DNA of 64,000 nucleotides from Porphyra umbilicalis (Eukaryota; Rhodophyta; Bangiophyceae; Bangiales; Bangiaceae). Below, piece by piece: positions 53,602 to 64,000 of this stretch. Below the pieces are notes generated by a model that saw only the letters and a program-made list of their open reading frames with translations, made no database searches and had not been told where the DNA came from. The stretch lies in contig KV918939.1 of the NCBI GenBank assembly GCA_002049455.2, positions 62,001 to 126,000 on the forward strand, in the 5' to 3' direction. A program made the position numbers and the translations under genes. Positions within the stretch are counted from its first letter, which is position 1, and every line of letters starts with the position of its first letter.

Positions 53602-55752
53602 GGCCGTCGGCGCTCCCGCCACCGCCACCGCCACTGCCGCCGCCGCCGCCGCCGCCGCCGCTGCCGCCGCCGGCGCGCCCCCCATTCATGGCCGACGCGC
53701 GGCCGCGGCCGCCCTTGCCGTCGCTCCCCCCCGACGCGACGGAGCGGCGGCCATCCCCCCCGTCGCGGGGGTCCCCCCCCCCCCCCCCCCCCCTGGGGCA
53801 CGCCCGCCAAACTCCCCGCCGCGTCGGCCAAACTCCCCGCCGCGTGGAGGACGGTGGACCAGGAGACGAGCCCCCCCACCCCCCCCTCCCGCACGGCGGG
53901 GACGCACAGGCGCGCGCGCTCCGCCGCCGCCAGCAGCGGCAGCGCCGCCGTCCCCGCCGCCGCGAGCAGCTCGCCGCGCACGCCCGCCAGCGCCTCTGCC
54001 TCCACCCCCCCGCCCGTGAGGGAAAAGAGGCACAGGAGGCGCGTTAGGCGGGGGAGGGGCACCCCCGACGCGGCCGCGTCGCCGAGCGCCGCGGGCCGCC
54101 GCCGCGACGACGACGAGCCGTCGAGCGCCGACCGCTCCGCCGCGGACCACGCCGCAAACGCGGGGTCGGCAAACGTCAAGGCCGACACGGCGCCCGCAAT
54201 GGCCGTGTGGGCGGCCACCGCCGCGCCCGACGTGGCCAGGGCGGGGAGGCCCCGCACAAAGGCGGCGACGCGGGAGAGGTCCCCGCCGCTCCCGTGCCAC
54301 TCCCCGTCGCCGCCGCCGTTGGCGTCATCCTCATACGCGCGGCCGCGGCCGCCGCCGCGGCTGCTGCTGCCGCGGCCGCCGCCGCCGCCGCCGCCGCCGG
54401 CGTCGGCGGCGGCGGCGGCGCCCCCCCCCCGCCCGGGCGGGCGGCGTACCGCGCGCGCACTTGCGCGGCGGTCACCGCCAGCCGCCGCGCGGCGGCCGTG
54501 TAGTTCAAGTCGCGGAGGCCCGCAAACACCGCATCGTCGGTCGTGAGCAGCCGCCGCACGGGGGCGTGCGGCGGCGGCCCTGGGCGGCGGCCGCCGCCAC
54601 CCGCCTCGGGCGGGGGCGTCAGGTCGGCCCCGACGCCCGGCGGCGGGGGCGCCCCCCCGCCCGCCGCCGGGTCCCCCTCCCCGCGCACCGCCGCCGCGTC
54701 GGGCGGGGAGAGGACCCCGGCGGGCACCTCGAGCACCGCGTTGCTCATGCCGAGCGCCTCCTCCGCGAGGCCCTCGTACGTCCACTGGGTGAGGAGGGGG
54801 GTCACCAGGTCCACCGCCCGGTCAATGACAATCAGCGTGACGGGGCGGGGGGGCGGGGGGGGGGGGGGCACCCCTCGGCGGCCGTCGACGCGCCCCCGTC
54901 GCCGCCGCTGCCCGCCGCCGCCCACGGCGGCACCAGCCCCCCGAGCACCGCCAACGACAGGTCATTGACGGAGCGGGCGGGCGGGCGGTCTGCGGGGGCC
55001 ACCCCCACCCCCCCCCCCACCCCCCCCCCCCCCCCCCCGCGCCGTCTGGGTGGTCCGCAAGCAGCGCCGCCACGACCGCCGCCGCCGCCGCGCCCGCGGT
55101 GCGGATCAAGTCAAAGCGCAGGCGGCCCGCCGCGCGGAGCGCCGCGAGCGCCGCCGCGGAGGCGGCGAGGGCGGAGCGGTCCCCCTCCAGCGCCGCCTCC
55201 CGAAAGGCGCCCGGCCAGTCGAGGGACCCCACGTCCGCGTCGAGGGGGAGGAACCCCAACCGCAGCGGCGCAACCGCCACGCACGCCCCCACGCCGGCGG
55301 CCGCGAGCGCCCGCTCAACAACCCCCGACGGGCGGGGGAGGACGAGGACCGTGGCGCGAAAGGCCAGCGGGGGGGGGGCGCCGCCCGCCGCCGCACCCGC
55401 CGCGGGGGCGCCGTCTGCTGCCCCCCCCCACGGCCACCCCCCCTGCCGCGCGTCGGCACGGGTGCGCTCCCCCCCCCCCCGCCGCCCCCGCCGTCCCCCC
55501 CCCCCGCCGCCGCTGCCGCGGCGGTCGCCGCCGCCCACCGCGCGCGCGCGTCGGCAATCACCGCCGCCGCCGCGGCCGCCGAGTGTTCCCGCCCCGCGCG
55601 CACCACAAACACCAAACTCCCCGCGTACGCCGGGGTGGCCGACGACGGCCGGTGCGGGGACAGCGGGCCGTCGGTAGACGGGCGGCTCCGCCCACGGCGG
55701 CGCGGGAAGGTGGCCGCCGACGCAGCGTCACCGCCACCGCCACCGCCGCCGC

Positions 55753-55796
<44 letters not shown>

Positions 55797-56273
55797 GCGG
55801 CGGCCGCGGCGCCCGACGCGACCGCTGCCGCCGCCGCCGCCGCAGCCGCGCCGCGCCCCGGGCGGGGGATGGGCACAACGGCAACGACGCCGAGGGAGCG
55901 GAGGAATGGGGCGTCGGCAAACAAGTCGAGCGTGCGCGGGGAGGAGCGGTCCCCATTCCAACACCCGCCGTCGAGGAGGAGCGTCTTGGGGCCCCCCACG
56001 GGCGCGAGCGCGTCGGCGAGCGCGCCGCGTGCCGCATCGCGGAGGAGGTGGTGGATGGGGGGGGGGGCATGCTGGGCGCGTGTGAGGATGAGGGGGGGGG
56101 GGGGGGGGGGGGGGTCGGCGCGGCCGCGGCGGCCGCGGCGCGGCGCGGCGCGCCCGTCCGCCACCGCGGCGGGCAAAGCGGGCGCGGTGGCAGAGGCCGG
56201 CAAGCAAAGCGGGGAAGGTGGCGGCACAGACGTCCACGAGCAGGTCCGCGTGGGCGGAATTGTCAGCCGACAT
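52835..56273 (-). CDS. VPS33: VPS33, Sec1/Munc18-family tethering subunit
   Basis: VPS33 is the SNARE-binding subunit of the HOPS and CORVET tethers in late-endosome and vacuole fusion. Minus-strand landmarks in order: ARGALADALAPVGGPKTLLL; LGFLPLDADVGSLDWPGAF with AALEGDRSAL; the SM-family signature LIVIDRAVDLVTPLLTQWTY (about 54780-54840); SWSTVLHAAGSL; YSGYTPLSVRLVDAAL near the C-terminus; ALVLYVGGLARAEASGV; UAA stop at 52835. Start set at 56273 (MSADNSAHAD), tentative. Pieces lie in different frames, changing at G/C runs near 56096-56113, 55470-55510, 54849-54869, 54421 and 53771-53792, so the gene is probably intact but mis-sequenced at homopolymers. Long Gly/Ala/Asp inserts make it larger than typical VPS33. 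Divergent from the F-box gene. Confidence 0.85.
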
Positions 56274-57071
56274 TGTCTGCTGTTCACAGTCCATCGCCAA
56301 ATGGTTGGCACAGGACCACAGATCCACTACAGTCGCGCCTCCAACTCTCACCAAAATGCGGTACCATGCGTGAGATACAGTCGATAGGATACCCGGTGGT
56401 TGTAACCTGATATTGACTGTACACCTTTCGACATGAGTCGAGTTCACGACTCTGGTAATTGGGGTGTTGAAAACACTGTACGATTTAGTCTTCAATCTCA
56501 TCCAGCTGTGACGGAGTTGGTTGGGTTTGCAGCGGTCAGCACGACATCTGGTGGGCCGCCGCGAGGGGCAGCACACCGCCCGTGGGCTGCCGCGAGGGGC
56601 AGCACACCGCCCGTGGGCTGCCGCGAGCGGCAGCTCTGGGGACCACGAGGAACCCCCGTGCCACGGGGGTCCTCGTGGTCCCCAGTGCTGCCACGGCGTT
56701 CCTCTCTCACGGTGGCAGGGGAGAAGGCGCACGCGGCCGACGGATACAGTAGCCGCAGGTCGTGCTGCCGAGACGGGCAACTTTCGCCTTGAAGGCGTGC
56801 GGCGCCACGCGGCTCGTCCACGGGGGCTGCGTCAGGCAGGGCGGCACGTGTACGGGGCGGGCAACGGTCAACGCGCGCCGCGGTCACAGGACGCTCTCCC
56901 TCTCTCCACCCGTTGCGCACCGCCCTCGGTCGCCTCAGTCTCGCCAGAGGCCACACGCCTCGAGCGTGGCGCGCCGTCGCGGGTGCCGCCACCCGCCCCG
57001 TGCCGGCGCTTGCCTCCCCCCCCCCCCCCGCGTCCGTTCCCTGGTCGCAGCACCCGCTCGTGGCTCCTGCC
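56274..57071. promoter_or_regulatory. Divergent promoter region of VPS33 and the F-box gene, with hairpin
   Basis: Contains two and a half copies of a 31-bp unit starting GCCGCGAGGGGCAGCACACC (56558-56635), then a strong hairpin at 56636-56685: arms of about 25 bp, CTGGGGACCACGAGG... against its complement, with one extra A and almost no loop. Both could affect expression of either gene. No TATA-like element picked out. Confidence 0.65.
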
Positions 57072-59002
57072 ATGACATCGCCGGCGGCGGCCGCCGCCGC
57101 TGCCCCCCCGGCGGCGGGCGGTGGCGGTGCGGCACTCGCGGCACTCCCCACCCTCGGCTTGGGGGACCTCCCCACGGAGCTCCTCGACGTGATTGTGGCG
57201 TCGGTCTTTGCCGCCGCCGACGCGCGCCTGCGCGCAGACCCGACGCTGGGCCCCCCCCGGGTGCGCGGGTGGGGGTGGGTGCCCCCCGGCGACGCGCCGC
57301 CGGCGGGCTTTGCGGTCGACGCGGCGCTGTGGGCGGCCGCCGGCGCGCCGCTCGTATGCGTCAACGCCGCCTTTGCCGCCGCCGCCTACCGCCAAGTCGG
57401 CACGCTCCTCGTCGAGGCGCCCGGCGCGGAGCGCCACGACGCGGGCCGCCCGCCGCCGCGCGGGCTGTCCGAGGCGGCCGCGGCGGCGGCGGCCGCGTCG
57501 TCGCTGTGCGGCTTTGTCCGCCGCTGCGCGGCCTTGACGGGCGTGCAAGTCGACTGGATCGACGACGCCGAGGGCGGGTGGACGGCGGCCGCGCACGAGG
57601 CGCCGCTGCTGGCCGCCGCCGCCGCGGGCGGCACCGTCAAACGCCTCGTGCGCGTCGGCGGGGACCTCACCGACGCCCTCGTCGACGCGGTGCGGCCGCT
57701 CGGGTTGACCTCCCTCGCCCTGCAGCCGATTGTCGTTGGCGACGGCGGCGCCGACGGGGGCGCCGCCGGGGACATCCCCCCCAAGCCCTGTTTGCCCCAA
57801 TCCCGGGCCTCCTCTCCTCGCTGCTGCCGCCCGGGTCCTTGCCCCCGGACTTTGGGGGGTGGGCCCCCGGCCCGCCGCCCGCCCGTCGCGACGGCGGGGA
57901 CGGCGGGGCGGCGCGGCACGCGCCGCTGTGGCGCCTCCTCGCGGCGGTGGCGCCGACGCTGACGCGCCTGCGGCTGCTCGCCATCCCGGGCATGAGCGGC
58001 GACGTGTCGGCGGATGTGTGGCTCGGCGGGCCACCGACGCTGCCCGCCCTCGAGGTGCTCGTGCATCCGCTCCTCGACGTCGACGTGGCGACCGTGGCGG
58101 GCGTGGCGGGCGCGTGCCCGGCGCTCCGGCGCCTGGACGTGGCGTGCTGGCGGTGGCCCGAAAATTACGAGCCCGCCGACTTGGATCGGGGGCTCACCTG
58201 GCCGCCCATGGACGGGCGGCGGTTCGCGGCGGCGGCGCGGCTGGCGGGCCTCGAGTCCCTCGCCGCGGGGCCGTTTGACGCGCTGCCGCCGGCGGGGTTG
58301 GCGGCCGCCCTCGGCGGCGGCACCCTCAACGCCCTGTACCTCGTGGGCGGGCCCGACGGGGGGGACATATCGGGCGCGGGGGTGGCGTTTGGGGGCGCCA
58401 CCGCGCCGCTGCCGGCGACCATCCACTGGGAGACGCCGCTGACCGTCGCCGCCGCCACGGGGCTGATGGCGCTGCCGCCCGCGACGCGCGCGCCGCTGTC
58501 GCGCCTCAAAACCACCATTGCAGATGGGCGGGTGTGGGGCGCACTCGCGGGCCTCCCCCTCCGCTGGCTGTACGCCTCCGTGGCGGCAGGCGCCGTCGCA
58601 CGCCTCGGCGACGCGCGGCTGCCGGCGCTCGACACCCTCACCCTGCGGCTCGTCGACGCTGACGCGGACGCCACGGGGGTGCCGTGGGCGCGCCTCGCCG
58701 CCGCCGCGCCGGCGCTCACGTCCTTGACGGTGACGGCGCCCGACGGGGTGGCGCCCGCGGTCGTTGACGCGGCGCTCGCGGCGCTGCCGCGCCTCACCGC
58801 CTTTGCGTACGTGGGCGCCGTTGGGGTGGACCGCCGCGACGAGGCGGCCGTCGACGCGGCGGTGCGGCGCAACGCGGCGTACGCGCGGGGGGTGGCAACG
58901 TCCCGCCGCACCGTGCGGCTGCTGCACGAAGGCGTCGAGGTCGACCCGTGGTGCGTGCCGCTGCTGGGGGAGCCGAGCGCGTATGAAGAGGCGGCGGCGT
59001 GA
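57072..59002 (+). CDS. F-box / leucine-rich-repeat-like protein
   Basis: About 640 residues from 57072 to a UGA at 59002. The N-terminus has an F-box-like helix set, LGDLPTELLDVIVASVF, as in SCF ubiquitin-ligase adaptors. The rest is a series of LRR-like strands, such as VRPLGLTSLALQPI, LTRLRLLAIPGM, CPALRRLDVACW, LNALYLVGGP, LDTLTLRLVDA and ALTSLTVTAP, which would bind a substrate. The frame changes once at a run of seven C near 57777-57783; one base fewer would join the two halves. Substrate unknown. The F-box call rests on one motif, so a plain LRR protein is the alternative. Confidence 0.65.
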
Positions 59003-59931
59003 CGTCGGTGGGGGGGCGGCACGGTGGGTTCGCGCGGCGCGGGGGGGGCGGGTGTGGGGTGGGGCTGGGTGGGCCACGTGTCGGGCGGGGGCCCCGCGCT
59101 GCACGGTTGTCTTGTACATGATGTTTTTTGTTGCGGTCGAGCCCTGCCGGCGTGCCGGCGCGCGACGCCGACGGCCTGGGCGGCCGCCGGCCGCCTGCCC
59201 GGCTACCAGAGGGGCCGCCACGGCACCGCCGCCAGGGGGATGCCGTCGGCCCCCTCCACGGCGGCCATGTGTGGCGGCGCCACCACGGCGCCCGCCGCCC
59301 TCCGCGCAGCCGCGCGGGAGCCGCCCCGCCGCGCGGTCGTGCCGCCGTGCAACACGCAGCGGCGGCGGGAGGGGCGGCAGGCAGGCGCCCGCGGCTGCGC
59401 CGCGGCCGCCCCGCACCCAACGTCGTCGGCGGCAGCGGCAGCCGCGCGGCGGCGCCCGCGCAGCCACCGTCGGCCACCCCAGCGCCGCCGGGCGTGCCCG
59501 ACGGCGCGCGCGCGCGGGACGCCACCGCGCGCCGCACGGTCGGGCGCCTCGGTGCGCGCAGCGGGGAACAAAAGTGGCTTTGCCCGTCGGGCCCGCGGTG
59601 GGAACACCCCCCCGGCGCCCCCGCCGCGGCGCGCCGTCGCCGCGTCGGGTGCGGGGCGGCCGCACCGGGCGGCGCGGCCGCCCCCACCCCCCCGGCGGGG
59701 CGCGCACGCCCCCCGACCCCCGGGTGGCCACACCCCCACACCCATGCCCACCAAACCGAGGGCGGCGCGCACCCGCCGGCGCGGCCGACGCGCGGGCCAC
59801 CCGCCGTCACGGGCGGCGGCCGCGCCCGCCACAGCCCGCGCAGACGGGGTGCCGCCCCTACCCCCCCGACGGCGCCTCCCCACACGGGTACCCCGCCCCC
59901 CTCCCGCAGCGGCCGTGCGGGCCGTCGACCG

Positions 59932-59967
<36 letters not shown>

Positions 59968-59969
59968 CG
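59003..59969. other. Convergent intergenic region, extreme GC
   Basis: Between the ends of the F-box and PLP genes. Long frames on both strands are composition artefacts. A C-run of about 30 bases lies at 59935-59966. Confidence 0.45.
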
Positions 59970-61768
59970 TCACTGGAGCGCGTGCACGTACTTTGCAAGG
60001 ACGCCCATCTTGTCGAGGGCCACCCCGTCGGCGGCGAGCGCCGCGTCCAGCCCCCCCGCCCCGAGCAGCTGCCCGACGAGCGCCGCAGAGGCGGCGAGGC
60101 GCAGCACCCCACCCGCGCCGCCGAGGGCGACGGGCTGGCCAATGTAGGCGACGCGCGAGGCGGCCGCCCGCTCGGCGGCGGTCGCGCCCGCGGGGAGCGC
60201 CGCCGACGCGTCAACGGCCATGCGCGCGTGGATGGCTTTGAGGGGGGCCACCCCGAGCCACGGGGCGCCGCCGTCGGCGCCGCTGCCGCCGGGGGGCCCC
60301 CAGCCGCACGCTCACCACCGTGTTGACGCCCCCGACGCGCCTCGCGTCGGCGCCCGCCGGGGCGTCGGCGGCGGTCGGGCCCCCACCCCCCCTCGGCCGC
60401 CCCGAGCACCGCCATCCCGGGCGGGCCGCCACGGCGTCGACGACGCCCGCCACCCACGCGGCCACAGCGGCGGTCACGGCGTCCCCCCCCAACCCCCCGA
60501 GGCCGCCCGGCACCACCCGCCCGAGGGCGTCCATCTCGGCGAGCCCCGCCGCCCAGCGGAGGAGCAAGCCGACATTCCCGCCGGGCGCCGCCACCGCCCG
60601 CAACGCGGGCACCGCCGGATCAATGTCGGCGGCGGTGAGGTAGTCGCGCAGGCCCGCCGGCGGCGGCGGACCGCCGCCACCCGCCGCGCCCGCCGCCCAC
60701 AGCGCCGCCACACGCGGCGGCAGCGCGGCGGCGCCACAAAAGGCGGGCGCGCCCCAAAACTTGGAGGCGGTCACGAGCACCACCGCCCCGCGGGCAGCGT
60801 ACCAGGCGAGCCCCCGGCGGTCGTGCGCCCCTGACACGCGTCGGCAACGAGGAGGCAGCGGTCGCCGAGGCGCCCGAGCAGCCCGTCTAGGGCGCCGGGG
60901 GAGGGCACCGCGAGGCCCGTCTTGGACCCGTCGACGGCGTGGAGGATGAAAAAGGGGGGGGGGGACCCCGCCGCCGCCGCCGCCGCCTCGGCGTCGGCCA
61001 CCGCGGCGCCGACGGCCGCGTCATAGGCGGCGGGGGGGAGGAGCGCGCCGTCGGGGTCGCGCGCGGGGAGGGCCACCACCCGCACGCGGGTGGCGTCAAA
61101 GCCCGCCACACGCCCGCCCGGGGTGGCGGGCGTCGCCTCCTCCCCCCCCCCCTCCCGCGCCCGCGCCGCCGGCGGCGGTCGGCAGCACCGCCGAAAAGTG
61201 GGCGCCGCCCGCCGCGTCGGCGGTGCCCGACCCAACCTCCCCCGCCGCCGTCACGATCGACACGACGGTCGCGGCGGGCGCCGCGAGGGCGAGCGCCGCC
61301 GCGAGCGGCAGCAGCTCCGCGTCGCTACCACTCGGGTGCAACACCAGCGGCACCCGTGCGTCCATGCCGAGCGCCGCCGCGAGGCGCGCGCGCGTCGACG
61401 CGGCAACGCCCTCGGCGGTGGACCCCCCCCCCACAGCGCCCGCAGCGTGGCCGCCGCGGCGGCAAAGCCACCCACCGACACGGGCGACGCCGTACACGCA
61501 GAGCGGAGGACGGCGCCCGGCGGCGCGGGCGCCGGCGGCACGTGGTACTTGTTGACGCTCGGCGTCAGGTGCAGGCGGTCGTCCCCGCCCGTCGTCAGGT
61601 GCACCGACGTGGCGGCGACGGTGGCGGCCGACGCGAGCGCAGATACAGACGCCGCCAAGGCGGACCGCGTGGCGGCCGTCCCCGCCGGCGTGCACCCGCC
61701 GACCGCCCACGTGGCGGTGGCGGGGGTCCACGTCAGGTCCGCCACCCCGCCGTCGCCGCCGTCGCCGT

Positions 61769-61799
<31 letters not shown>

Positions 61800-62052
61800 T
61801 TTGCGCCACCCGCGTGTGGCGGCGGCGGCCACCTCCGCCGCTTGCGCCGGGGAGAGCGTCGGCGTGCAGAGGCCAATGTGGGGGAGCACCGCGGGCGCCG
61901 CGCCACCCGCGGGGGGGGGGGGGGGGCCACGACCACAGGCGGGCCCGCGGCGGCAACGGCGGCGGCCACGGCGGCCGCGTCGAGGGCGTCGGCGGTGGGG
62001 GGGGGGGAGGGGGGGGAGACGCCCACAGACACGGTGGGGGGGGGGGCGCCAT
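59970..62052 (-). CDS. PLP-dependent transferase, fold type I (aminotransferase-like)
   Basis: Start at 62052 (ATGGCGCCC), UGA stop at 59970. Landmarks in order: PHIGLCTPTLSPAQAAEVA; SVNKYHVPPAPAPP; VPLVLHPSGSDAELLPL, the cofactor phosphate region; FFILHAVDGSKTGL; LLVADACQG with the Asp that contacts the PLP ring; and VLVTASKFWGAPAFCGA, whose Lys is the expected Schiff-base residue. The C-terminal domain reaches VALDKMGVLAKYVHALQ. Pieces occupy several frames that change at C/G runs near 62036-62046, 61911-61926, 61425-61435, 61141-61152, 60829-60832 and about 60386, so indel errors are likely. The substrate cannot be told. Divergent from PEX5. Confidence 0.7.
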
Positions 62053-63130
62053 GGCCGCGGACGACGCGGTGGGGGTGGCGACACAGAAAAAAAAAAAAAA
62101 AAAAAAGGGGGGCGAGGGGCGGCGTCACAGCAGCGGGGCGGGGAGGCAGTCGACGCGGGGCGGGGCGGCACAGGGCGGGGCGGCACGAGCGGGGGCACGC
62201 GCACAAGGGACGGCGGAGACGACGGGGGGGGCGTGGCGGCGCGCAGGGACGGCCGGGGCGCCTGTGGCCGCCGCTCAAGACGCGTGCGCCCGTCGTCGCC
62301 GCCCCACAGGCGCGACCGCCGGCGCGCCGTGGCCGGCCACGCCGCCCGCGTGTCACAGCGTCGTCGGCGGCGGCGCCGCGGGCCCGCCAGCGCAGGCCCG
62401 CCACGGCCGCCGTACGGGGCGCCGCCGGCGGCGGCCGCCGCGTGCGCGCCCCACGCAACCGACAGCGGCGCTGCGCCGCTGCCGCCGTTGCGGCGCGTGG
62501 GGAGGGCGGCGCCCCCCGGCCGACGGCGGCTCCCCGCCATCCAATGCTTCGACACGCCAATCAGGGGCGCCGGGCGCGTCGGGCACGCTGCCGTTTTGTC
62601 CATCGCGGCGGCCGGCGATGCCGGGCGGATTGGATCCGCCGCCGAGAGCCCTGAGAGCCCTGCGCGAGATTCGAGCCGCCACCTCCACCCCATCTCTCGG
62701 GCTGCCGAGTATGGACTTGCTGCTGTTCTTTACCCAATTGATGGGGGGAGTCGCTTAAAGTCCAAAACCGACACCCTGGCCAGCGCATGACGTGGCAGCT
62801 TCCACATGGTGTAGCGGCCGCGCCGCGCCCCCCCGCCCCGCACCGAGCTCGGAAGGCACCGCCCACGTTTGTGCCAGCGCCGCCGCGCACCACACGCGCG
62901 CCGCCCTACGGTCTTTATCTTTCTTGTTCTGTCCCGACTTTTCCCTGCCACTCGGCCCCCGCCTCTGCTTTTACTGATTCTGTTTTTCGCTCTCTTTTCC
63001 TCCCCGCTCCCCCCCATCACCCCCCACCCCACCCGCTCCCGACTCCCACCCACGCAACCACCCCACCCGCTTTCCACCCCCCCTCCCCCGCCGCTCCGTC
63101 TTCCCCCCCCCCCCTGCGGCCGTCGCGGCC
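62053..63130. promoter_or_regulatory. Divergent promoter region of the PLP gene and PEX5
   Basis: Contains an A-run of about 22 bases (62085-62107) and a C/T-rich stretch at 62985-63115 just before PEX5. No gene recognised. Confidence 0.5.
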
Positions 63131-64000
63131 ATGTCCTTCCGCGATGTCGTCAGCGGCGCCACGTGCACCGGCGGCGGCGGCGGCGGCTCCTCGGGCGCGG
63201 GCACCTCCCGCCTCGCCGCCGCGCCGGGGGGCGGCGGCTCGGCCAACCCGCTGTCTGCGCTCAGCCGCACCCTCCTCGGCGGCGCCCTGCCAGCAGCGGC
63301 GGCGGGCGCGGCGGCCGCGTCTGCCGTCCCCACGGCCGCGCCGCGCGGTGCGCCGCCGCCGGCCGCGTCGGCGCGGCCGACGGGCGCCGACGCGGACGTG
63401 GCGCTCCCGCCGGGCGCCGAAGCGGCGTGGTCGGCGGCCGGCGGGGGCGGCGGCGGCGGCAGTGGCGGCGGCGGAGAGGGTGTGGCAGCGGCGGCGGCGG
63501 CGGCGGCAGCGTGGCGTGGCTCGTTTTTGGGCGCCGCCCCGCCGCGGGCGGGCGGGCGCGGCGCGGCCCCAGGTGGCGTCGGGGGGGATCTGTTTGCGTC
63601 CCGCTGGGCGGCGGCGGCGAGCCCCGCCGTGCCCGCCACGGCGGGTGGCGAGGCGGCGGCGGCGGTGGCGGCGCGCGGGGCGCCGCCCGCGGCGGCGTGG
63701 GCGCCCCCGCCCTACGTGGCCGCCCCACCGCCGGCGGTCGCCTACCCACCACCCCCACCGCCCTTGTATGCGCCGCTACCGCCATTGCTGTATGCGGCGC
63801 CGGCGGTCGCGCCGCCACCGCCGTCGCTGTATGCGCCGCCGGCTGTTGCGCCGCCGGCAACGGCCGACGCGCTGCAGGCGGTATGGGGCGTGGGCGGCGT
63901 GGGCGGCGTGGGCGGCGGGGGGGGTTGGGCCGCCGAGTTTACCGCTGCCTCCCTGACCGCCGCCGCCGCCACGAGCGTGGCGCCTGCGACTGCCGCTGCC
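63131..64000 (+). CDS. PEX5: PEX5, peroxisomal PTS1 import receptor, N-terminal part
   Basis: PEX5 binds C-terminal SKL-type signals in the cytosol, docks at the peroxisome via PEX14/PEX13 and is recycled by ubiquitination. The 290 residues seen, open to the window end, start MSFRDVVSGATC, close to the plant PEX5 start (M-x-M/F-R-D-L/V-V). C12 matches the conserved Cys that is mono-ubiquitinated for recycling. N39-P-L-S-A-L follows, the conserved NPL motif. W266-A-A-E-F270 is a WxxxF/Y PEX14-binding motif. Between them are Ala/Gly/Pro-rich linkers with LYAPP-type repeats. The TPR domain that binds PTS1 lies beyond the window. No frame problems in this part. Confidence 0.85.
   Translation, partial: MSFRDVVSGATCTGGGGGGSSGAGTSRLAAAPGGGGSANPLSALSRTLLGGALPAAAAGAAAASAVPTAAPRGAPPPAASARPTGADADVALPPGAEAAWSAAGGGGGGGSGGGGEGVAAAAAAAAAWRGSFLGAAPPRAGGRGAAPGGVGGDLFASRWAAAASPAVPATAGGEAAAAVAARGAPPAAAWAPPPYVAAPPPAVAYPPPPPPLYAPLPPLLYAAPAVAPPPPSLYAPPAVAPPATADALQAVWGVGGVGGVGGGGGWAAEFTAASLTAAAATSVAPATAAA

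Noticed and set aside
52536-62790. Many frames of 200 to 800 codons on both strands, rich in Arg, Pro, Ala and Gly
   Set aside because: They arise from extreme GC content, which removes stops in all frames. Only the frames with VPS33, F-box/LRR, PLP-enzyme or PEX5 motifs were kept.
1-64000. tRNA, rRNA, CRISPR arrays, bacterial-type promoters or terminators
   Set aside because: None recognised. Eukaryotic gene families, LTR retrotransposons and hAT-like elements make prokaryotic features unlikely. No tRNA scan could be run, so small RNA genes may be missed.

Overview
The window reads as nuclear DNA of a GC-rich eukaryote packed with transposable elements. It is probably an alga or related protist: the PEX5 start at the right end looks most plant-like, and one secreted protein has a pherophorin-like polyproline layout. 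Both are lineage inferences from family resemblance, not from an alignment. No operons, CRISPR arrays, rRNA or tRNA genes were seen.

Left third (1-30.2 kb): mostly retrotransposons. A minus-strand gypsy-type LTR element (5' LTR 8094-8743, PBS, gag-like gene) was split by a complete plus-strand Copia element (506-6471, 373-bp LTRs, GCATG target duplication). A second complete Copia element on the minus strand (22352-30225, GTCCG duplication) was itself hit by two insertions with 8-bp duplications (26181-26924 and 27190-28499). Between them lie a 466-bp MITE, a tnp2-type DNA transposon relic (15.5-18.1 kb), a secreted Cys/Pro/Asn-rich protein and one hypothetical protein.

Middle (30.2-40.4 kb): a decayed M13 (neprilysin-type) peptidase whose catalytic core is missing, and a gene for a two-helix membrane protein with an EF-hand loop and a DEG/ENaC-like second helix. 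That gene is split exactly by a 981-bp hAT-like element with an 8-bp target duplication. A 1.4-kb inverted-repeat element and another hAT-like element (39855-40385) follow.

40469-52258: the most interesting unit. Two perfect 24-bp terminal inverted repeats next to TA dinucleotides enclose 11.8 kb holding an IS630/Tc1-type DDE transposase, an Enhancer-of-zeste (PRC2-type) histone methyltransferase and a Cys-rich protein, plus three low-complexity repeat arrays. The methyltransferase frame is open for 1256 codons except for one UAG inside its CXC domain, where cysteine spacing requires a residue. Further in-frame UAGs occur in both Copia elements and the M13 relic, several where Gln is the family norm, while the best-supported gene ends use UGA or UAA. 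This raises recoding or reassignment of UAG, but nonsense mutation and some UAG-ended host reading frames keep it unproven.

Right end (52.8-64 kb): four very GC-rich host genes: VPS33 (minus), an F-box/LRR-like protein (plus), a PLP-dependent transferase (minus) and the start of PEX5 (plus). VPS33 and the F-box gene are divergent, as are the PLP gene and PEX5. Reading frames there jump mostly at G/C homopolymers, which suggests sequence-length errors rather than dead genes.
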